In this document: positions 39,687 through 42,115 of the stretch, piece by piece | Layout: each line of letters begins with the position of its first letter | How positions within the stretch are numbered: position 1 is the first letter of the stretch | From: Discostella pseudostelligera | Taxonomy: Eukaryota; Bacillariophyta; Thalassiosirophyceae; Thalassiosirales; Thalassiosiraceae | Reading direction: 5' to 3' | Length of the DNA: 42,115 nt | NCBI GenBank assembly: GCA_036940085.1 | Contig: JALLBK010000040.1 | Coordinates: forward strand, 1 to 42,115 | The notes under the pieces: model-generated | What the model was told of the DNA's origin: nothing | Databases searched by the model: none | The model's input: the letters and a program-made list of their open reading frames with translations, nothing else | Made by a program: the position numbers and the translations under genes

Positions 39687-40357
39687 GGGCAATCTATCGG
39701 TCGTTCGACCGTCTCTGGAATACCAATACTTTCAGGATAACTTTGTAAGTCATCCGATGCAATCTCCATGAGTCTCAAGCTGTTCGCCAGTGCTTCCTTC
39801 AAGGTATCTTTCTTGCACTGTGTTTCGGCTTTGCGCTTTTCAATCTCTAGCTCATACTGCTCATTATTCTTGTCATAGTCACCCAACGTCGTATCCAGCC
39901 AGTTCAGTTCAGTCTGCTTCTTCTTCAAAAATTGGCAATTCTCTGCTTGATATTGGCTGTGAAGGGGGTCCTTCCGATAGTCTTTCCCATGCCTGAAGGG
40001 TGGCTTTGATATGTGAGGGCCATCGCATTGGCAGCAGTGTAATTGCATGTCGCGAATGCACTGTATACGCTGTTTCCTCTTCCTCTCTATGAATTCTTTA
40101 TACTTGATAAGGTGCATATGTGTCACCTGGGTATCATGGAGGGCTGCATCTACATCTAATTTCATTACTGAGATATTCGCTTTAGCGTCGGTGGCGATGT
40201 CTTTGACCAATCCTGAATGTGAATCTTGTATTTGTTCGGCAGAGACTTGGTTGTCTTTCCCTACCATAGGTGGTGTTCTCTCGACAAGCATTTGTTCCTT
40301 TTTTGGGTCAGAGAAATCCGATGAGCCTAAATCATGAGCCGTATTTGACGCCGGCAT
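39671..40357 (-). CDS. Coiled-coil protein of unknown function
   Basis: 228 aa. The first ~70 residues are polar. Then come KYKEFIERKRKQRIQCIRDM, a Cys-rich patch LHCCQCDGPH, and an aligned coiled coil (~145-205: FLKKKQTELNWLDTTLG and EIEKRKAETQCKKDTLKE). No family is recognised. It sits head-to-head with CFAP45, 163 bp apart, so the two probably share a promoter; a flagellar role is a guess from that position. Its stop lies inside the PAP2 gene's last codons (16-bp tail-to-tail overlap). Confidence 0.75.
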   Translation of the reverse strand: MPASNTAHDLGSSDFSDPKKEQMLVERTPPMVGKDNQVSAEQIQDSHSGLVKDIATDAKANISVMKLDVDAALHDTQVTHMHLIKYKEFIERKRKQRIQCIRDMQLHCCQCDGPHISKPPFRHGKDYRKDPLHSQYQAENCQFLKKKQTELNWLDTTLGDYDKNNEQYELEIEKRKAETQCKKDTLKEALANSLRLMEIASDDLQSYPESIGIPETVERPIDCPHGEG

Positions 40358-40520
40358 CTTGAACTCGTCACCTGAAGCACGTCATGAATTCGATTCGATT
40401 GAGACGACCGTTGTCTGCGTTCAGCCCATCAAAACCATGCAAAAATGCCAGCGGTGGAAACTTTAAATTATTTCGTCGACGAGGAGGAAGATTCTGCTGC
40501 CTTTCATTTGGAACGAAGAA
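40358..40520. promoter_or_regulatory. 163-bp divergent promoter, coiled-coil gene and CFAP45
   Basis: Too short for two separate promoters, so probably bidirectional. An ATG at 40445 opens an out-of-frame reading frame that overlaps the CFAP45 start. Confidence 0.5.
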
Positions 40521-42115
40521 ATGGCATCAGATTGCAGTTCTGCAAAATCCAATCGAAGTATAAAGTACCGAAGGGTTGCGAGGAAGAGTGGTGTCGACGA
40601 GAGGTAAGCCCAGTCCATGTTTGTTGTTTTCCGTGGATTTTGCTTGATTTTGATTCTGACTTTTACTTCTAGCCTCTTTGGCAACAAAGGAGCGCCCTCG
40701 AATGGTCGGGCCAAAGCGAAGGAAACAAACGGAAAGAATTCCTCTATTTCCTTGACCGAGCTGCAACGAATTAAAGACTTCGCAGCGGCATCTTCCTCTT
40801 TACTTCAGCGACAAATCAAGGACGATGACGAACGCGATCATGAGAAGCAACAATTGACCCATTCAGATACTGCAAACGCTCGAAAAGAGTATATGCGACA
40901 GTTGGAGTTGAAGGAAATTGAAGAACAGAAACAAACGATTAATCAGTATGACAAAGCAAAACTTGATCGTATTCGGAAGCAGGCACAGGAGAAACTGGTA
41001 GAAGATCATGATATCGTGAAGCTATTGAAAACATGCAGTGAAAGGGCAACCGCATTTGCCATTCGTGATCAGCAGCTCAAGGATAAGGTGGAACGGAATA
41101 AGAGGGAGCAAGAGTATGAGCAACGAATGGTACTAGCCACGGAGATCGATCGTCTTCGTGAGATCGAAGCAAGAGAGGCGGAAGAGGAAATGAAAATGAA
41201 GAAGATGATTGACGGCCGTATAATCATCGAAGATCAAATTGAAAAACGACACGATGCGAGGTTATTGGTGGAGGAAGCGCGAGGCCAAGAAAACCGTGAA
41301 ATACTAGAAAGAATCGAGTTGTATCGAGCTCAAGACGAGCAGAAGGCCAGAGAAAAGAGAGACAACGCGTTTAAGGCGCGCATTGAAATCATCCATGCAA
41401 ATGAAGAGCATGTTGCTGCACAGCGAGAACGCAAATTGCTCGAGAAGAGAGAGGACGAGATGATGATAGCCATGCAAATTGAGCAAGACGAAAAAGTACG
41501 GGAGAGGGAGGAAACGCACGCCGAAGCTCAGCGTCAGAAGCAAGCCATTCATAAAAAGCTACTTACTGAGCAGAAGCGTGCAGTGGATAGGCGATCGGAG
41601 ATGGACGAGCTTCGTGAGAGGCGTGCAGTGGAAGACGTAGAGAGAAAATTCAGGCAGAGGCAACTCATGGAGGCACAGAGGAAGACAAGCGAAGTGAAAG
41701 CACTTGACATGGCGAGGATACAGCAGCAACAAGAACGATATCAGCAACAAAAATTGGTGATGGAACAGAAACGAGAGGAGTATGAGAATGCAATAAAGCA
41801 CTCTCGTGCTATGGCAGAGAGGGAACGAGCGGAAGGTGAATACGTCAGGAGAAAGAACATTGAGCTCATCGATAACCTCAAGGAGCAAATCGAAGAGAAT
41901 GCAAAGAGGAGGATGGCATTGGAAAAAGAAAAAATCCAAGAGGGGTCGGTTATCAAACAACAATTGGTACGCTTTCATCCTTACGCTTTATTTCTTGCAT
42001 GTTATCATATGATCTTACCAAGTAAGACTTGTTGCCTTGCCATTTACCAGGCCAATGAGAGAGCGAAGCTTGAGGCAGTCAGGGAAAAGATGTTGAACGA
42101 AATGAAGACGAGGGG
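40521..42115 (+). CDS. CFAP45: CFAP45 (CCDC19), axonemal coiled-coil protein; 3' end beyond the window
   Basis: Exons 40521-40603, 40673-41966 and 42051 onward (open at the edge; about 480 aa seen). The start was chosen by frame: it yields SNRSIKYRRVA...KSGVDESLFG, with the S of SLFG formed across the intron, the conserved N-terminal pattern of CFAP45. After that comes SISLTELQRIKDF and an almost unbroken charged coiled coil. Near the end, EENAKRRMALEKEKIQEGS and EKMLNEMKTRG match the family's C-terminal region. CFAP45 is an inner protein of ciliary doublet microtubules. Its presence fits an alga with a flagellated stage. A frame opened by the ATG at 40445 runs through exon 1 but is out of frame with exon 2, so it is not the coding start. 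Intron 2 (84 nt) has no in-frame stop. Confidence 0.9.

Noticed and set aside
40445..40672. 75-residue protein starting MPAVETLNYF
   Set aside because: It overlaps CFAP45 exon 1 out of frame; only the ATG at 40521 gives the conserved VDESLFG join.

Overview
The window reads as nuclear DNA of a diatom, most likely a centric one. Three things point there. Several predicted proteins start with an ER signal peptide ending in a phenylalanine-type cleavage site (ATAAF, SVEAF, AHSF, ADAF, CLAF), the bipartite plastid-targeting style of algae with complex red plastids. The gene content is plastid-centred: a Ycf36/CGLD27 protein, peptide deformylase, ribosome recycling factor and a triose-phosphate-type translocator. 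The right edge carries CFAP45, an axonemal protein, which fits an alga with flagellated cells such as the sperm of centric diatoms. Introns are short GT-AG (about 70-270 nt).

Layout. Positions 1-12,050 are a gene-poor, repeat-rich block. At 1.5-3.1 kb lies a decayed Ty1/copia-type RNase H region on the minus strand, cut by two separate terminal-inverted-repeat elements: 681 bp with perfect 50-bp TIRs and a 5-bp target duplication, and 267 bp with 16-bp TIRs and an 8-bp target duplication. A possible DNA-transposase remnant lies near 4.6-5.05 kb. From 5.86 kb come a hairpin-forming minisatellite, a GGTGCTCCT array, a TTCCTCTTC polypyrimidine tract, a 3-copy repeat whose full copies open with a small palindrome, and long triplet-rich DNA whose purine/pyrimidine strand bias flips.

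Positions 12.7-42.1 kb are gene-dense, 16 genes: a CDK9/12-like kinase (+), CGLD27/Ycf36 (-), peptide deformylase (+), a TPT-family translocator (+), a SulP anion transporter (-), plastid ribosome recycling factor (+), YLD-repeat protein A (-), YLD-repeat protein B (+), a BMT5-like methyltransferase with zinc fingers (-), YLD-repeat protein C (+), CLPTM1 (-), a sulfotransferase-like type II membrane protein (+), an ankyrin/coiled-coil protein (-), a PAP2 phosphatase (+), a coiled-coil protein (-) and CFAP45 (+, runs off the end). Strands alternate at 14 of 15 junctions, so almost every promoter is a short divergent one.

The most novel item is the trio of YLD-repeat proteins at 22.5-31.0 kb. 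They share a C-x2-G-x-V-x3-C box, three or four YLDxL motifs every 21-22 residues and, in two of them, a coiled coil with a central LPD. All look plastid-targeted, and A and B carry twin-arginine-like second signals suggesting the thylakoid lumen. A and B share a divergent promoter with two perfect TGACGTCA sites, the sequence known from CO2/light-responsive bZIP control in diatoms. I do not recognise this family; a role in thylakoid or pyrenoid structure is only a guess.
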